Positions 1 to 8,618 of a stretch of 64,000 bases of DNA are shown one piece after another (the stretch's first letter is position 1; each line of letters begins with the position of its first letter). Both the position numbers and the translations under genes were made by a program. The stretch is from Lederbergia lenta NBRC 16444. GTDB lineage: Bacteria; Bacillota; Bacilli; Bacillales; Bacillaceae_C. The notes below the pieces were generated by a model. That model was given only the letters and a program-made list of their open reading frames with translations, searched no databases and had not been told where the DNA came from. Where the stretch lies: the NCBI RefSeq assembly GCF_001591545.1, contig NZ_BCVC01000001.1, positions 558,001 to 622,000 of the forward strand, written 5' to 3'.

Positions 1-341
1 TCATGCTAAAAACTGATATGAAGTTATCCAAAAATTATTTAGAAAAAATCGCTTCTCATTGGGCACGAAAAAAGATCGCTACTGTTCAATCAGCGATGGA
101 GCTCGCTAAAAGTGAACATCGTCAATACCAAGAATGGGCGGCGGGAAATACAGGAACAAACCAAAGAAAAAGTAAAGTTATTCGTAGGGAGAAATTACCT
201 GATTGGTTTACATCAGAGGAACAGACTAAACAGCCCGCCAAAAAAGAAAATACTAAAGAATTTAAAGAAAGAAAACGCAGGTTAGATGCAATTCAAAAAA
301 AATATCTGAAAAATGGAGGTGATAAAGGTGGAGCGAATTAA
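1..341 (+). CDS. dnaB: Replication initiation/membrane attachment protein DnaB, C-terminal end (5' truncated)
   Basis: Only the last ~112 residues are inside the window; the reading frame is open to the left edge, so the ATG at position 3 is an internal Met and not a start. The tail is basic and ends with a KLPDWF motif, which I recognise from the C-terminus of Bacillus DnaB, a protein that helps load the replicative helicase at oriC and at restart sites. The stop codon overlaps the GTG start of dnaI by 14 bases, the usual dnaB-dnaI coupling, and DnaI is the partner loader. The identification rests on this C-terminal motif plus synteny, since the DNA-binding and helicase-contact domains lie outside the window. 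Confidence 0.88.
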   Translation, partial: MLKTDMKLSKNYLEKIASHWARKKIATVQSAMELAKSEHRQYQEWAAGNTGTNQRKSKVIRREKLPDWFTSEEQTKQPAKKENTKEFKERKRRLDAIQKKYLKNGGDKGGAN

Positions 342-1263
342 TAAAACACTAAACAAACTATCGGGCTCATCTACATTTAGACAAAACTATGAACGATTGA
401 AATCAGAAGTATTATCGAATCTTGAGGTGCAAGCTTTTATTAAGGAAAATCAAGAAGAGATTACAAATAGCATTATTGAAAAAAATATGATGAAGCTATA
501 TGAATATACAACCCAAACAAAAAAATGCGCGGACTGTCCGAATCTTAATGGCTGTGTGAATATGATGCAAGGATATGAACCTGTGCTCGTCCTAAATAAA
601 GAGATGGTTGAAGTGCATTATCGTCCATGCCCGACAAAAATTACTCATGATGAGCGAAGAAAGAATGAAAAACTGATTAAAAGTATTTATGTACCGAAAG
701 ATATTTTGCAGGCATCATTCGGAGACTTCTCCTATGAAAGTCCTGGAAGGGCTCTTGCTTTTGAACATGCAGATCAATTTGTATCTACGTATGAACCAGG
801 GAGCTCTGTGAAAGGACTGTATTTATATGGAGAATTTGGTGTTGGTAAATCCTACTTGCTTGGAGCAATTGCTAACCAGCTAGCTGAAAAAGAAATTTCT
901 TCTTTGATTGTATACGTTCCCGAATTTTTAAGAGAAATGAAACAATCTTTAGGTGACCAAACGCTTAATTCCAAGCTAGAAGCAGTGAAAAATGCCAAAA
1001 TTTTGATGCTCGATGATATCGGAGCGGAGGCAATGTCGAGTTGGACGAGAGATGAAATTTTAGGTTCTATTCTACAATTTAGAATGCATGAACAGTTACC
1101 AACCTTTTTCACTTCCAATTTTGACTTCAGTGGGTTACAACATCATTTAACTTATACACAACGTGGTGAGGAAGAAAAGATGAAAGCGGCCAGAATTATG
1201 GAACGCATCAAATATTTATCGACACCGATAAAGTTGGATGGCCCAAATCGAAGGCATGATTAA
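328..1263 (+). CDS. dnaI: Helicase loader DnaI (AAA+ ATPase)
   Basis: DnaI loads the DnaC replicative helicase ring onto DNA together with DnaB and DnaD. I chose the GTG at 328: it lies 7 bases after a GGAGGTG ribosome site, gives 311 residues (the B. subtilis length), and its first residues line up with B. subtilis DnaI. The upstream ATG at 313 falls inside that ribosome site. The N-terminal third carries the Cys cluster CADCPNLNGC, matching the known zinc-binding helicase-contact domain. The C-terminal AAA+ domain shows Walker A GEFGVGKS, Walker B ILMLDDIG and a late sensor/arginine region (ARIMERIKYL). It is translationally coupled to dnaB. Confidence 0.97.
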   Translation: MERINKTLNKLSGSSTFRQNYERLKSEVLSNLEVQAFIKENQEEITNSIIEKNMMKLYEYTTQTKKCADCPNLNGCVNMMQGYEPVLVLNKEMVEVHYRPCPTKITHDERRKNEKLIKSIYVPKDILQASFGDFSYESPGRALAFEHADQFVSTYEPGSSVKGLYLYGEFGVGKSYLLGAIANQLAEKEISSLIVYVPEFLREMKQSLGDQTLNSKLEAVKNAKILMLDDIGAEAMSSWTRDEILGSILQFRMHEQLPTFFTSNFDFSGLQHHLTYTQRGEEEKMKAARIMERIKYLSTPIKLDGPNRRHD

Positions 1264-1286
1264 AAACATTCTTATAGGGTGCTTCA

Positions 1287-1332
1287 GACTGTAGACAAAC
1301 TCCAAAAAAACGAGTTGTTTACAGTCTTTTTT
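1287..1332 (+). terminator. Hairpin with T-run inside the IS remnant, probable dnaI terminator
   Basis: Arms at 1287-1302 and 1312-1326 pair over about 15 bases with one mismatch and one bulge, and are followed by six T. It is part of the element's left end and now stands 24 bases after the dnaI stop. Confidence 0.7.
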
Positions 1333-1340
1333 ATATGGGA

Positions 1341-1400
1341 ATAGGGCTGGTTTTCCGAAGCTTTACACTCGCTTTCCGCGGGGCGAGCGGACGCTTCTCC
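1341..1400. repeat. GC-rich Bacillaceae intergenic repeat fragment nested in the IS remnant
   Basis: The core CTCGCTTTCCGCGGGGCGAG is much richer in G+C than its surroundings and has self-complementary ends (CTCGC/GCGAG). I recognise this core from widespread intergenic repeats of Bacillaceae. It lies inside the decayed IS, so it either inserted after the IS did or was carried along in a deletion. Confidence 0.5.
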
Positions 1401-1830
1401 AAAACAAAAAAGTACTACATATAACTATACTAAGTACTCTTTCATTTTTATAATGGTACGTAAGACTAACCACGATTTAATGGAAGATGGTGAAAGGAAA
1501 CCCAATTCATGGATGCTGCCAATTGTTGAAAGTTATCACACCTCCTTACCTTATACACGTCCGAAAACGAAGGAAGGATACTTGCGAAAATGAATAAATA
1601 TATGATGAATATTTAGCTGCTATATATGTCCACAAGGAGAGGTTTTACCCTATAAACGAAAAAGGGTTATCTCCAGTACAAATCCAATCCTTCCTGATGC
1701 CTAATGTCGACAGTCTGAAACACTCTTATAGAGTGTTTTTTTAGCCAATTGTATGATTCGAATAATTCTTTGGTCTAGTCCGTCCGAGCTCTCATATACA
1801 TGTTACAAAGGAGTAAAAGGGGGGACGGGC

Positions 1831-2667
1831 TTGGAGTTGATATTTACATCTATAAAGGACGCGATCCGTCTGAAAATATATTTATCTGCAAATGGCATAA
1901 AGGAAAAATTAAATGAAAGCCAGGGACAGTTTAATTATACATTTGATGTTCATTCTGAAAAAAAAGATCGGTATGTAAAGTCATTAATCCATTTTATTAA
2001 AGAGGTTAAAAGAAATGAGTGGTTAAATAATACGTTGCTTCAGACATATCATTATGAAAATGAAGATGAAAGAAGCCAAATTATTGACATTGCATCGCAA
2101 ATGTTTAGTGGAGTACGTTCTGATTTAACAGACCTTGTTGAAAAGGAAAACGAAGACCTTTTATTAGACCAAGCAGTGAGAGACTTACTAAACTTCGAGG
2201 GAACTGTTTCATTCCATTCTTTTTCTAGGTTTCGACTAAAGCCTTATTATGAGCAAGTGGGAAAATATTTAGAAGTTGCCATTGATGAATATAAAATGGA
2301 ACAAGAATATCAAATGTTTGTTCATACGCTGAGAGATTACTTGAGTAATCGCAATACGCGTAAAAACACTATTCATCTCAATATAGAAAATTCGATACGC
2401 TTTTTTGATGAAAATGTCCAAGAGATTGCCAGCCAAGATCTTAAAGAAATGATAGATCAGCGCCTGCTTGCTAATCACCCAATCTATGTTGATTCAGCTG
2501 TTATTGCTCCTCTACTATCAATAGCTCCCGAGAAAATATATTTATACACTTTTGATGATGATCAAGCACTTGTTCGAACACTATGTAATATATTTGAAGA
2601 ACGAATTTCTATTGCGACGCCTGCTCATTTTAAAGTACTTAAAGAAGCTTATACGAATAAACCTTGA
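1831..2667 (+). CDS. ytxC: Sporulation protein YtxC family
   Basis: A 278-residue cytoplasmic protein of the YtxC family, placed between dnaI and thrS exactly as in B. subtilis. Its biochemical role is unknown; the family is named for sporulation-associated expression. I chose the TTG at 1831 because it follows a strong AAAGGGGGG ribosome site by about 7 bases and gives the family's usual length (~280). The longer reading from 1753 would start inside the terminator region and adds residues unlike the family. The sequence has many charged helices, no signal peptide and no membrane segment. The stop overlaps the thrS promoter region. Confidence 0.85.
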   Translation: MELIFTSIKDAIRLKIYLSANGIKEKLNESQGQFNYTFDVHSEKKDRYVKSLIHFIKEVKRNEWLNNTLLQTYHYENEDERSQIIDIASQMFSGVRSDLTDLVEKENEDLLLDQAVRDLLNFEGTVSFHSFSRFRLKPYYEQVGKYLEVAIDEYKMEQEYQMFVHTLRDYLSNRNTRKNTIHLNIENSIRFFDENVQEIASQDLKEMIDQRLLANHPIYVDSAVIAPLLSIAPEKIYLYTFDDDQALVRTLCNIFEERISIATPAHFKVLKEAYTNKP

Positions 2668-2693
2668 TTTTATTACGGCGACTCGGGTATAAT
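2664..2693 (+). promoter_or_regulatory. SigA promoter of thrS
   Basis: TTGATT (2664-2669), an 18-base spacer and TATAAT (2688-2693), directly ahead of the T-box leader. The -35 overlaps the last codon and stop of ytxC. Confidence 0.75.
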
Positions 2694-2699
2694 AGCTTA

Positions 2700-2961
2700 C
2701 ATAATCAATCAAGCAATCAGTCGCGATAAGGACAAGAGTATTTTGTTACGGTTTACAGAGAGGGAAGCGAAAGCTGTGAGCTTCCTAACACGAGCTAGAT
2801 ACTTACCACCTTTGAACTCCAATCATGAAACAGTAAAGTAATGGTTGGCGGATTAAATCCGTTATGATGAATCCAAGTCAATATGTTTTTTTCGCATATT
2901 GAAAACTAGGGTGGAACCACGTGTATATAAACTCGTCCCTTTCCAGGAGACGGGTTTTTTG
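2700..2961 (+). ncRNA. T-box leader (threonyl-tRNA sensing) upstream of thrS
   Basis: The T-box core AGGGTGGAACCACG is at 2908-2921. It is followed by the terminator hairpin (2931-2952) and a T-run to 2960. An ACC threonine triplet lies in the expected specifier region at 2805-2810, on the 3' side of a long stem I. Uncharged tRNA-Thr pairing with specifier and T-box should favour the antiterminator and allow thrS transcription. The exact specifier register (2805 or 2808) needs folding. Confidence 0.93.
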
Positions 2962-2991
2962 TATTTTTATTTAACGAAGGAGTGGAACATG

Positions 2992-4923
2992 ATGTCAGAT
3001 CAAATTCAAATTACTTTTCCAGACGGTTCTGTAAAGGAATTTTCACAAGGGATTACAACAGAAGAGATTGCGGCTTCTATCAGTCCCGGATTAAGAAAAA
3101 AAGCACTTGCCGGGAAATTAAGTGGTGAGCTGATTGATTTAAAAACGCCTATCCAACAAAATGGAGCAATCGAAATTATCATGCCTGATAGTGAAGAGGC
3201 GCTTGAAGTGATGCGTCATAGCTCAGCTCACTTAATGGCACAAGCTGTGAAGCGTTTGTATCCAGAAGCTAAATTTGGTGTTGGTCCCGTCATTGAAGGT
3301 GGATTTTATTATGATATGGATTTGGAACATTCCATTACACCGGAAGATTTACCTGTCATTGAAAAAGAAATGAAAAAAATTATTAATGAAAATATGGAAA
3401 TCGTCCGCAAAGAGGTTTCACGCGATGAAGCGAAAGAAATTTTTTCTGCAGATGAATATAAGCAGGAACTGATTGATGCAATTCCGGTAGATGAAAAAGT
3501 GACTATCTATACACAAGGTGAGTTTTCAGATCTATGCCGTGGTGTTCATGTCCCATCTACAGGGAAAATTAGAGAGTTTAAATTACTTAACATTGCAGGC
3601 GCATATTGGCGAGGAGACAGCAAAAATAAAATGCTTCAGCGCATATATGGAACAGCCTTTTTCAAAAAGGAAGACCTTGCAAAACATTTGAAAATGCTCG
3701 AAGAAGCTAAAGAGCGTGATCATCGTAAGCTTGGTAAAGAATTAAGCTTGTTTACCAACTCACAAAAAGTGGGACAAGGCTTACCGCTTTGGTTGCCAAA
3801 AGGTGCTACAATCCGTCGAATTATTGAGCGTTATATCGTGGATAAAGAAGTGGAACTAGGTTATGACCATGTATACACTCCAGTTATGGGAAGTGTTGAG
3901 CTGTATAAAACGAGTGGTCACTGGGATCACTATCAAGAAGACATGTTCCCAGTCATGGATATGGACAATGAACAACTTGTTTTGCGTCCGATGAATTGCC
4001 CGCATCATATGATGGTGTATAAAAATGATATCCATAGCTATCGTGAATTGCCGATTCGAATTGCGGAACTTGGTACACAGCACCGCTATGAAATGTCCGG
4101 TGCGCTTTCGGGTCTTCAACGTGTCCGTGGCATGACATTAAATGATGCACATATATTCGTTCGACCAGATCAAATCAAAGATGAGTTCATACGCGTTGTA
4201 GAACTTGTTACAGAAGTGTATAAGGATTTTAACATCGAAGATTATTCTTTCCGTCTATCTTATCGTGATCCAGAGGACAAGGAAAAATATTTTGATGATG
4301 ATGAAATGTGGAATAAAGCGCAAGCGATGATCAAAGAAGCGATGGATGGGTTTGGTATTGACTATGTGGAAGCAGAAGGGGAAGCAGCTTTCTACGGCCC
4401 AAAATTAGATGTTCAAGTAAAAACAGCGTTAGGAAAAGAAGAAACACTTTCTACTGTGCAGCTTGATTTTCTTTTACCTGAAAAGTTCGATCTAACTTAT
4501 GTAGGGGAAGATGGAAAACAACATCGTCCTGTCGTTATTCACCGTGGTGTTGTGTCGACAATGGAACGGTTTGTAGCCTTTTTGATTGAAGAATACAAAG
4601 GAGCGTTCCCAACTTGGCTTGCACCTGTTCAAGTTCAAGTCATTCCTGTTTCTCCAGATGTGCATTTTGACTATGCAAAACAAGTGAAAAGTAAATTAAA
4701 ATCACTAGGATTTAGGGTTGAACTTGATAGTCGTGATGAAAAAATTGGTTATAAAATCCGAGAAGCGCAAATGCAAAAGATACCATATATGCTCGTTGTA
4801 GGTGACAACGAAATTGAAGAAGAAGCTGTCAACGTAAGGAAATATGGAGAGAAAAAATCGGAAACAATTTCCTTTAAGGAGTTCGTAGAATTACTTAAAA
4901 CAGAAGTTGATAACCGTAAATAG
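2992..4923 (+). CDS. thrS: Threonine--tRNA ligase ThrS
   Basis: Charges tRNA-Thr. From the ATG at 2992 the protein is 643 residues, the B. subtilis length, and begins [12 protein letters not shown]; the ribosome site AAGGAG at 2977-2982 is 9 bases upstream. The ATG at 2989 is a possible alternative, and the longer open frame from 2899 runs through the T-box terminator and is not coding. In order: TGS domain (about 1-65), the editing/second additional domain with [10 protein letters not shown] near 75 and a later HVPSTGKI segment, then the class II catalytic core with motif 2 around [13 protein letters not shown] and [12 protein letters not shown], and the C-terminal anticodon-binding domain. 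Single gene unit under T-box control. Confidence 0.99.
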   Translation: MSDQIQITFPDGSVKEFSQGITTEEIAASISPGLRKKALAGKLSGELIDLKTPIQQNGAIEIIMPDSEEALEVMRHSSAHLMAQAVKRLYPEAKFGVGPVIEGGFYYDMDLEHSITPEDLPVIEKEMKKIINENMEIVRKEVSRDEAKEIFSADEYKQELIDAIPVDEKVTIYTQGEFSDLCRGVHVPSTGKIREFKLLNIAGAYWRGDSKNKMLQRIYGTAFFKKEDLAKHLKMLEEAKERDHRKLGKELSLFTNSQKVGQGLPLWLPKGATIRRIIERYIVDKEVELGYDHVYTPVMGSVELYKTSGHWDHYQEDMFPVMDMDNEQLVLRPMNCPHHMMVYKNDIHSYRELPIRIAELGTQHRYEMSGALSGLQRVRGMTLNDAHIFVRPDQIKDEFIRVVELVTEVYKDFNIEDYSFRLSYRDPEDKEKYFDDDEMWNKAQAMIKEAMDGFGIDYVEAEGEAAFYGPKLDVQVKTALGKEETLSTVQLDFLLPEKFDLTYVGEDGKQHRPVVIHRGVVSTMERFVAFLIEEYKGAFPTWLAPVQVQVIPVSPDVHFDYAKQVKSKLKSLGFRVELDSRDEKIGYKIREAQMQKIPYMLVVGDNEIEEEAVNVRKYGEKKSETISFKEFVELLKTEVDNRK

Positions 4924-4924
4924 T

Positions 4925-4976
4925 AATAAGAAATGCCAATGGATTTTGTGAACCCATTGGCATTTCTTATTTTTTA
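4925..4976. terminator. Bidirectional terminator between thrS and the convergent lipoprotein gene
   Basis: Perfect 18-base arms AATAAGAAATGCCAATGG (4925-4942) and its complement (4954-4971), followed by T on the plus side and preceded by A-rich sequence. It overlaps the end of the minus-strand gene. Confidence 0.92.
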
Positions 4977-5503
4977 TCTTCTATATCGACTTTCGATCCA
5001 TCTTTTAATATATATTCTAAATCAAACTCTGAATAACTGTCATCTAATTGAAAGATTCTCAAGGTATGTTGAATCGTATCTTCTTTTGACATATTTTTGT
5101 TCAATTCGTTATCCTTTAATAAATTATGCAAGGCTTGAAAAGCTTCCATACCTTTTAGTTTTTTATCATTGATATAATCTTCAATCTCAGCTTTATATTT
5201 ACCATTTTCGTCTTCTAGCTCATAGTCAACATCATATTTTTTGTTTGGACCGTAATCAACCTCAAGATTAAATTTTGTGTAAGGAATTTCCGCTATTTGT
5301 TCCGCTGCATCTGAATCATCCACAATTCCATCGGTCTTTGCACCACTTGTATCTTTATGGTTTTCATCAGGTGTCATTGCATCCTCTGGCACATCTATCC
5401 GTTCCTTTGGATTATCATCAATAGATGGGTCATCGGAGCAAGCTGAAAGTCCGAGCGCTAAAGCAAGTCCCACGATGGAGTAAGAGATATTTCTTATTTT
5501 CAT
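4967..5503 (-). CDS. YusW-like lipoprotein
   Basis: A 178-residue secreted lipoprotein. The N-terminus has a basic start, a hydrophobic stretch and a lipobox ending LGLSAC, so Cys22 is the predicted lipid-modified residue. An acidic, low-complexity linker (about 23-75) follows. The C-terminal ~100 residues (from FNLEVDYGPNKKYDVDYELE onward) match my memory of the YusW-like domain, whose function is unknown. It is convergent with thrS, shares its terminator, and is not part of an operon. The 4933-5172 open frame on the other strand overlaps it and is a shadow. Confidence 0.75.
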   Translation of the reverse strand: MKIRNISYSIVGLALALGLSACSDDPSIDDNPKERIDVPEDAMTPDENHKDTSGAKTDGIVDDSDAAEQIAEIPYTKFNLEVDYGPNKKYDVDYELEDENGKYKAEIEDYINDKKLKGMEAFQALHNLLKDNELNKNMSKEDTIQHTLRIFQLDDSYSEFDLEYILKDGSKVDIEDKK

Positions 5504-5638
5504 AAATATTACCTCCCAAGATTGTCTTCTTATAGCAAAGTTTTACCTTTTACGACGAATTTAAACATTTTAATAAAAATGTTGCTTTCTGAATTAGCAT
5601 TTGTTATGATAAAAGACGTTGCAAATAGAACACGTTAA

Positions 5639-5667
5639 TTGACAGGGTCATCTGCCTATGATATATT
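5639..5667 (+). promoter_or_regulatory. SigA promoter of the infC operon
   Basis: TTGACA (5639-5644), a 17-base spacer and TATATT (5662-5667), a near-consensus promoter about 245 bases before infC, leaving room for the regulatory leader. Confidence 0.85.
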
Positions 5668-5673
5668 GTTAAG

Positions 5674-5830
5674 AGTTAATTGAATACTCGTTTGTGGAAG
5701 AAGAGGCTCCCGCTTCTCGCCTGATTGACGCAATTATGTTGTTAACAGGTTATTGATTTCATTGCCATTTTTGACTATTTGTGCGTGAATGAGTTTGGTG
5801 CGGGTTGCTACATGCCTCGCACTTTTTTTA
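5674..5830 (+). ncRNA. L20-type autoregulatory leader of infC-rpmI-rplT
   Basis: The long untranslated leader between the promoter and infC ends with an intrinsic terminator: GTGCGGG (5798-5804), an 11-base loop, CTCGCAC (5816-5822) and seven T. In B. subtilis this operon is controlled by ribosomal protein L20 binding its leader and promoting termination. I infer the same here from position, the GGCTCCCGCTTCTCGCC segment near 5706, and the terminator; I did not fold the whole RNA. Confidence 0.75.
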
Positions 5831-5913
5831 TGGTTGAAATACGAAACTAAAAAAGCGCAGCATGATTATTACTCAAACTATGTATTCCTTAAAAATCTTG
5901 GAGGTGGCTAACT

Positions 5914-6429
5914 ATTAGCAAAGATATGATGGTAAATGAAGGCATCCGTGCCCGTGAACTTCGTCTTGTTGATCATAATGGAGAGCAGCTGGGAGTGAAA
6001 TCCCGCCATGAAGCACTTGAAATTGCTGCACGTGTAAATCTAGATCTAGTTCTTGTTGCACCTAACGCAAAACCCCCTGTAGCCCGAATCATGGACTATG
6101 GAAAACATCGTTTTGAACAGCAGAAGAAAGAAAAAGAAGCGCGTAAAAACCAAAAAGTGATTAATCTGAAGGAAGTTCGTCTAAGTCCTACGATCGATGA
6201 GCATGATTTCAATACGAAACTTCGAAATGGTCGAAAATTCCTTGAAAAAGGCGATAAAGTGAAAGCTTCTATTCGTTTTAAAGGACGTGCCATTACTCAT
6301 AAAGAAATTGGTCAACGTGTATTAAATCGCTTTGCTGAAGAATGTAATGATGTAGCGACTATTGAGTCCAGACCAAAAATGGACGGAAGAAGTATGTTTT
6401 TAGTATTAGCACCAAAAATTGAAAAGTAA
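5914..6429 (+). CDS. infC: Translation initiation factor IF-3 (ATT start)
   Basis: IF-3 binds the 30S subunit and proofreads start codon selection. The annotated-style ATG at 5926 is not the best start. An ATT at 5914 follows TTGGAGGTGG with normal spacing and gives (M)[14 protein letters not shown], matching the B. subtilis N-terminus. The non-canonical AUU start is the classical infC feature, because IF-3 represses its own mRNA by rejecting such codons. The protein is 171 residues with an N-terminal domain, the lysine-rich linker around [14 protein letters not shown], and the C-terminal 30S-binding domain with [15 protein letters not shown]. First gene of infC-rpmI-rplT. Confidence 0.98.
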   Translation: MSKDMMVNEGIRARELRLVDHNGEQLGVKSRHEALEIAARVNLDLVLVAPNAKPPVARIMDYGKHRFEQQKKEKEARKNQKVINLKEVRLSPTIDEHDFNTKLRNGRKFLEKGDKVKASIRFKGRAITHKEIGQRVLNRFAEECNDVATIESRPKMDGRSMFLVLAPKIEK

Positions 6430-6450
6430 TGTTTTGAGGAGGAAAACTCT

Positions 6451-6651
6451 ATGCCAAAAATGAAGACACATCGTGGCGCAGCAAAACGCTTCAAAAGAAC
6501 AGGTTCTGGTAAGCTGAAACGCTCACAAGCTTATACGAGTCACTTATTTGCCAATAAATCAACGAAACAAAAACGTAAACTACGTAAATCAGCAATGGTG
6601 TCAAAAGGTGATTTCCGCCGTATCCGCCATATGCTTGACAATATGAAGTAA
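6451..6651 (+). CDS. rpmI: 50S ribosomal protein L35
   Basis: A 66-residue, very basic large-subunit protein with the family's start [15 protein letters not shown] and its typical length. It is the middle gene of the infC operon: 21 bases after infC, with GAGGAGG just before the ATG, and 33 bases before rplT. Regulation is expected from the upstream leader together with its neighbours. Confidence 0.99.
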   Translation: MPKMKTHRGAAKRFKRTGSGKLKRSQAYTSHLFANKSTKQKRKLRKSAMVSKGDFRRIRHMLDNMK

Positions 6652-6684
6652 TTTAATCGAGATCCAACTTAGGAGGGAAATAAT

Positions 6685-7038
6685 ATGCCACGTGTAAAAG
6701 GCGGTACAGTAACCCGCAGACGTCGTAATAAAGTTTTAAAATTAGCAAAAGGTTATTATGGTTCCAAACATAGATTATTTAAAGTAGCTAAACAACAAGT
6801 AATGAAATCTTATAACTACGCATATCGTGATCGTCGTAACAAAAAACGCGATTTCCGTAAACTATGGATTACACGTATCAATGCAGCAGCTCGCATCAAC
6901 GGTCTTTCATATAGCCGTTTAATGTTTGGCTTGAAAGAAGCTGGAATTGAAGTAAACCGCAAAATGCTAGCAGAACTTGCAATTTCTGATGAAAAAGCAT
7001 TTGCTGAACTTGCAAATAAAGCTAAAGCAGCTCTATAA
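6685..7038 (+). CDS. rplT: 50S ribosomal protein L20
   Basis: A 117-residue basic protein, close to the usual 118-119, starting [16 protein letters not shown] and containing the conserved [15 protein letters not shown] segment. L20 is an early assembly protein of the 50S subunit and, in B. subtilis, the repressor of this operon through the leader RNA. A good ribosome site (AGGAGGGA) precedes it. Last gene of the operon; the terminator follows about 110 bases later. Confidence 0.99.
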   Translation: MPRVKGGTVTRRRRNKVLKLAKGYYGSKHRLFKVAKQQVMKSYNYAYRDRRNKKRDFRKLWITRINAAARINGLSYSRLMFGLKEAGIEVNRKMLAELAISDEKAFAELANKAKAAL

Positions 7039-7146
7039 AACAAAGACATCTTGATTTCAGCGCTTGCTAATATGGACAGGCAGTATGGTCTTCCTCTCCA
7101 TAAAAATTAAGTGTTAAAACAGATGAGATATATTAATCTATAAACA

Positions 7147-7202
7147 ACGAGGCTATCCCCCAAGTGTTAAATCCTTGGACTTTGGGATGGCCTCGTTTTG
7201 TT
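7147..7202 (+). terminator. Terminator of infC-rpmI-rplT
   Basis: Arms ACGAGGCTATCCC (7147-7159) and GGGATGGCCTCGT (7184-7196) pair along 13 bases with one wobble, followed by a T-rich tract. Confidence 0.9.
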
Positions 7203-7280
7203 ATTGACTAAGAAAATGACAAAAAGATCCTGGACTTACTCTTTCGTATGGAATCGTCAGTGATACTATAACCTCAGGAG

Positions 7281-7320
7281 CAGTTTGTATGCCGCTTAAC
7301 GGGCGTTTGTACTTTTATTT
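7281..7320. repeat. Truncated copy of the dispersed intergenic repeat
   Basis: GCAGTTTGTATGCCGCTTAA and the following GGGCG resemble the right end of the ~150-bp repeats at 8619-8770 and 34893-35044, with the same self-complementary core and a T-rich end. The remaining gap between rplT and ysdA (7203-7480) shows nothing else I can name. Confidence 0.45.
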
Positions 7321-7480
7321 TAGCCTCTTATCCAAGAGAGCATTGCTTTTAGAATAAAACTAATGAAGTTGATTGGTGAAAAGGTGCGAGACTCTTGCAG
7401 AAAGTAACCTATCCGCACTACTTGGTATAAAGCAACAAAGTTTGCGAGAACAGTATTATTTTAAAAGAAGGGAGATGGGA

Positions 7481-7756
7481 ATGATTAAAAATGTATTAGT
7501 ATGGTATTTTATATTGATAAATATATGGGGTATCCAGATTATGCGTCATGATAAAAGAAGTGCACAACAGGGGAAACGACGTATTAGCGAACGTAATCTC
7601 TGGCTTCTTGCGTTTGTTGGTGGGGCGCTTGGTATGACAATAGGTATGAAACATTATCGACATAAAACAAAGCATTTTACGTTCAAATATGGATTGCCAA
7701 TGTTATTAATTATTGATGTTGTTATTTTCTATCTTCTGCTTGGACGTGTGTCATAA
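7481..7756 (+). CDS. ysdA: DUF1294 membrane protein YsdA
   Basis: A small membrane protein of 91 residues with three hydrophobic segments and a conserved DKRSAQQGKRRISER loop followed by WLLAFVGGALGMTIGM, as in the DUF1294/YsdA family. Function is unknown. I chose the ATG at 7481, 8 bases after GAAGGGAG, giving the family's ~89-residue length; the longer reading from 7373 adds a non-conserved extension. Its position after rplT is as in B. subtilis. Confidence 0.88.
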   Translation: MIKNVLVWYFILINIWGIQIMRHDKRSAQQGKRRISERNLWLLAFVGGALGMTIGMKHYRHKTKHFTFKYGLPMLLIIDVVIFYLLLGRVS

Positions 7757-7861
7757 CGTGCAAGGGAGAAAAGTATACTGTTAGTAAAGAGAAGATTGTG
7801 CGTTCCAGAGGGTGTAGGTTAAAAGCATCGTAAAAAGAAGCCAGAGAAGGCAGGTGGCTAC

Positions 7862-8455
7862 ATGAGTGAACAATTATTAATTATGCTTGCATTTATGGAA
7901 AGTAGTGGAACACTGGCTCCTTTTATGTTTGTCCTATTCCATGTGATTAGACAGTTTATGTTCATCCCTGTAGCCCTTGTCTGTATTGCCGGGGGTATAT
8001 TATTTGGAAGTTTTTTAGGAACCTTATATTCTATGGGTGGTTTATTATTATTATCAGCCGTTTTTTATTTCTGCATTGGTAAAATGCCTGGGACACATGC
8101 CAAATTGATGAAGATTAAATATAAATGGTTTGGTCGCTATACGAAAATGACTGTAGGTCAAATCGCTGTATTGCGTCTTATACCATTTTTTCATTATCAA
8201 TTATTAAACATCTGCCTGCTTGAAAGAAGGCCTGATTTTAAGGGATTCATGAAGGGAGCCTTCGCCACTAATCTGCCACTTGCTTTTTTTTATACCGTAT
8301 TTGGGGAATTTATTACTCATTTTACGCCAGGGATGGCGACTATTATTATTCTCTCACTTTGTTTATTGTTTTATTTATTAAGAGAAAAAATAGTGATTGT
8401 TACATGGGAAGAGTTCTTTTCACATCAAAAAGAACAATCTAAAAACCCTTGCTAG
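7862..8455 (+). CDS. ytxB: TVP38/TMEM64 (VTT-domain) membrane protein, YtxB-like
   Basis: A 197-residue polytopic membrane protein with five or six hydrophobic segments. The central part (FIPVALVCIAGGILFGSFLG, then RLIPFFHYQLLNI) matches the VTT/SNARE-associated domain seen in TVP38/DedA-like proteins, which are linked to lipid or polyprenyl-phosphate movement in other members; no substrate can be assigned here. The symbol is given by family and neighbourhood (YtxB lies near thrS/infC in B. subtilis). The ATG follows AGGTGG. The last codons overlap the transcription terminator. Confidence 0.72.
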   Translation: MSEQLLIMLAFMESSGTLAPFMFVLFHVIRQFMFIPVALVCIAGGILFGSFLGTLYSMGGLLLLSAVFYFCIGKMPGTHAKLMKIKYKWFGRYTKMTVGQIAVLRLIPFFHYQLLNICLLERRPDFKGFMKGAFATNLPLAFFYTVFGEFITHFTPGMATIIILSLCLLFYLLREKIVIVTWEEFFSHQKEQSKNPC

Positions 8456-8480
8456 TAGGGATTTGGATTGTTCTTTTTTT
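8427..8480 (+). terminator. Terminator overlapping the 3' end of the ytxB-like gene
   Basis: AAAAGAACAATC and GATTGTTCTTTT-type arms enclose a second small hairpin (CCCTTGCTAGTAGGG) and end in a run of seven T. The left arm encodes the last residues of the gene. Confidence 0.85.
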
Positions 8481-8494
8481 ATTAAGTGCCTTTT

Positions 8495-8618
8495 GCTTTT
8501 CTAGAACGCCAAGCCCCTTGAGGTCACGAGTCAAATTGCTGTGGTGGCTGGAGAACTGCCTCCTCGCAATTTGCCTTGTGCTTGTCGGGGTTATTCAAGG
8601 CGCTTCAGCTTTTCTTAT
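8495..8618. repeat. Intergenic repeat related to the GCGCCTAGCCCC/TTGAGGTCAC Bacillaceae family
   Basis: The stretch from GAACGCCAAGCCCCTTGAGG to GGCGCTTCAGCTTTTCTT has the hallmarks of a repeat found between Bacillaceae genes. It includes a conserved GTGCTTGTCGGGG segment, and its end sequence CGCTTCAGCTTTTCTT is identical to the end of the next copy. Its left edge looks truncated. No gene is present in 8456-8768. Confidence 0.55.

Larger units (their letters stand above)
1271..1731. mobile_element. Degenerate IS1182-like element inserted in the dnaI terminator, with 7-bp target duplication
   Basis: A 447-bp remnant (1278-1724) is bounded by imperfect 15-bp inverted ends, GGTGCTTCAGACTGT at 1278-1292 and the complement of AGTGTTTCAGACTGT at 1710-1724 (13 of 15 identical). 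Both ends are flanked by the same 7 bases, CTTATAG (1271-1277 and 1725-1731). Inside, 1546-1590 reads LPYTRPKTKEGYLRK, followed out of frame near 1626-1660 by a CPQGEVLPYKR-like stretch; both resemble the C-terminal part of IS1182-family transposases as I remember them. Stops and frameshifts make it dead, and most of the transposase is gone. A subterminal hairpin (1287-1326) with a T-run may act as a terminator for dnaI. The family name is inference. Confidence 0.72.

Noticed and set aside
4933-5172. 79-codon plus-strand frame
   Set aside because: Runs through the thrS terminator and is antisense to the clear lipoprotein gene.
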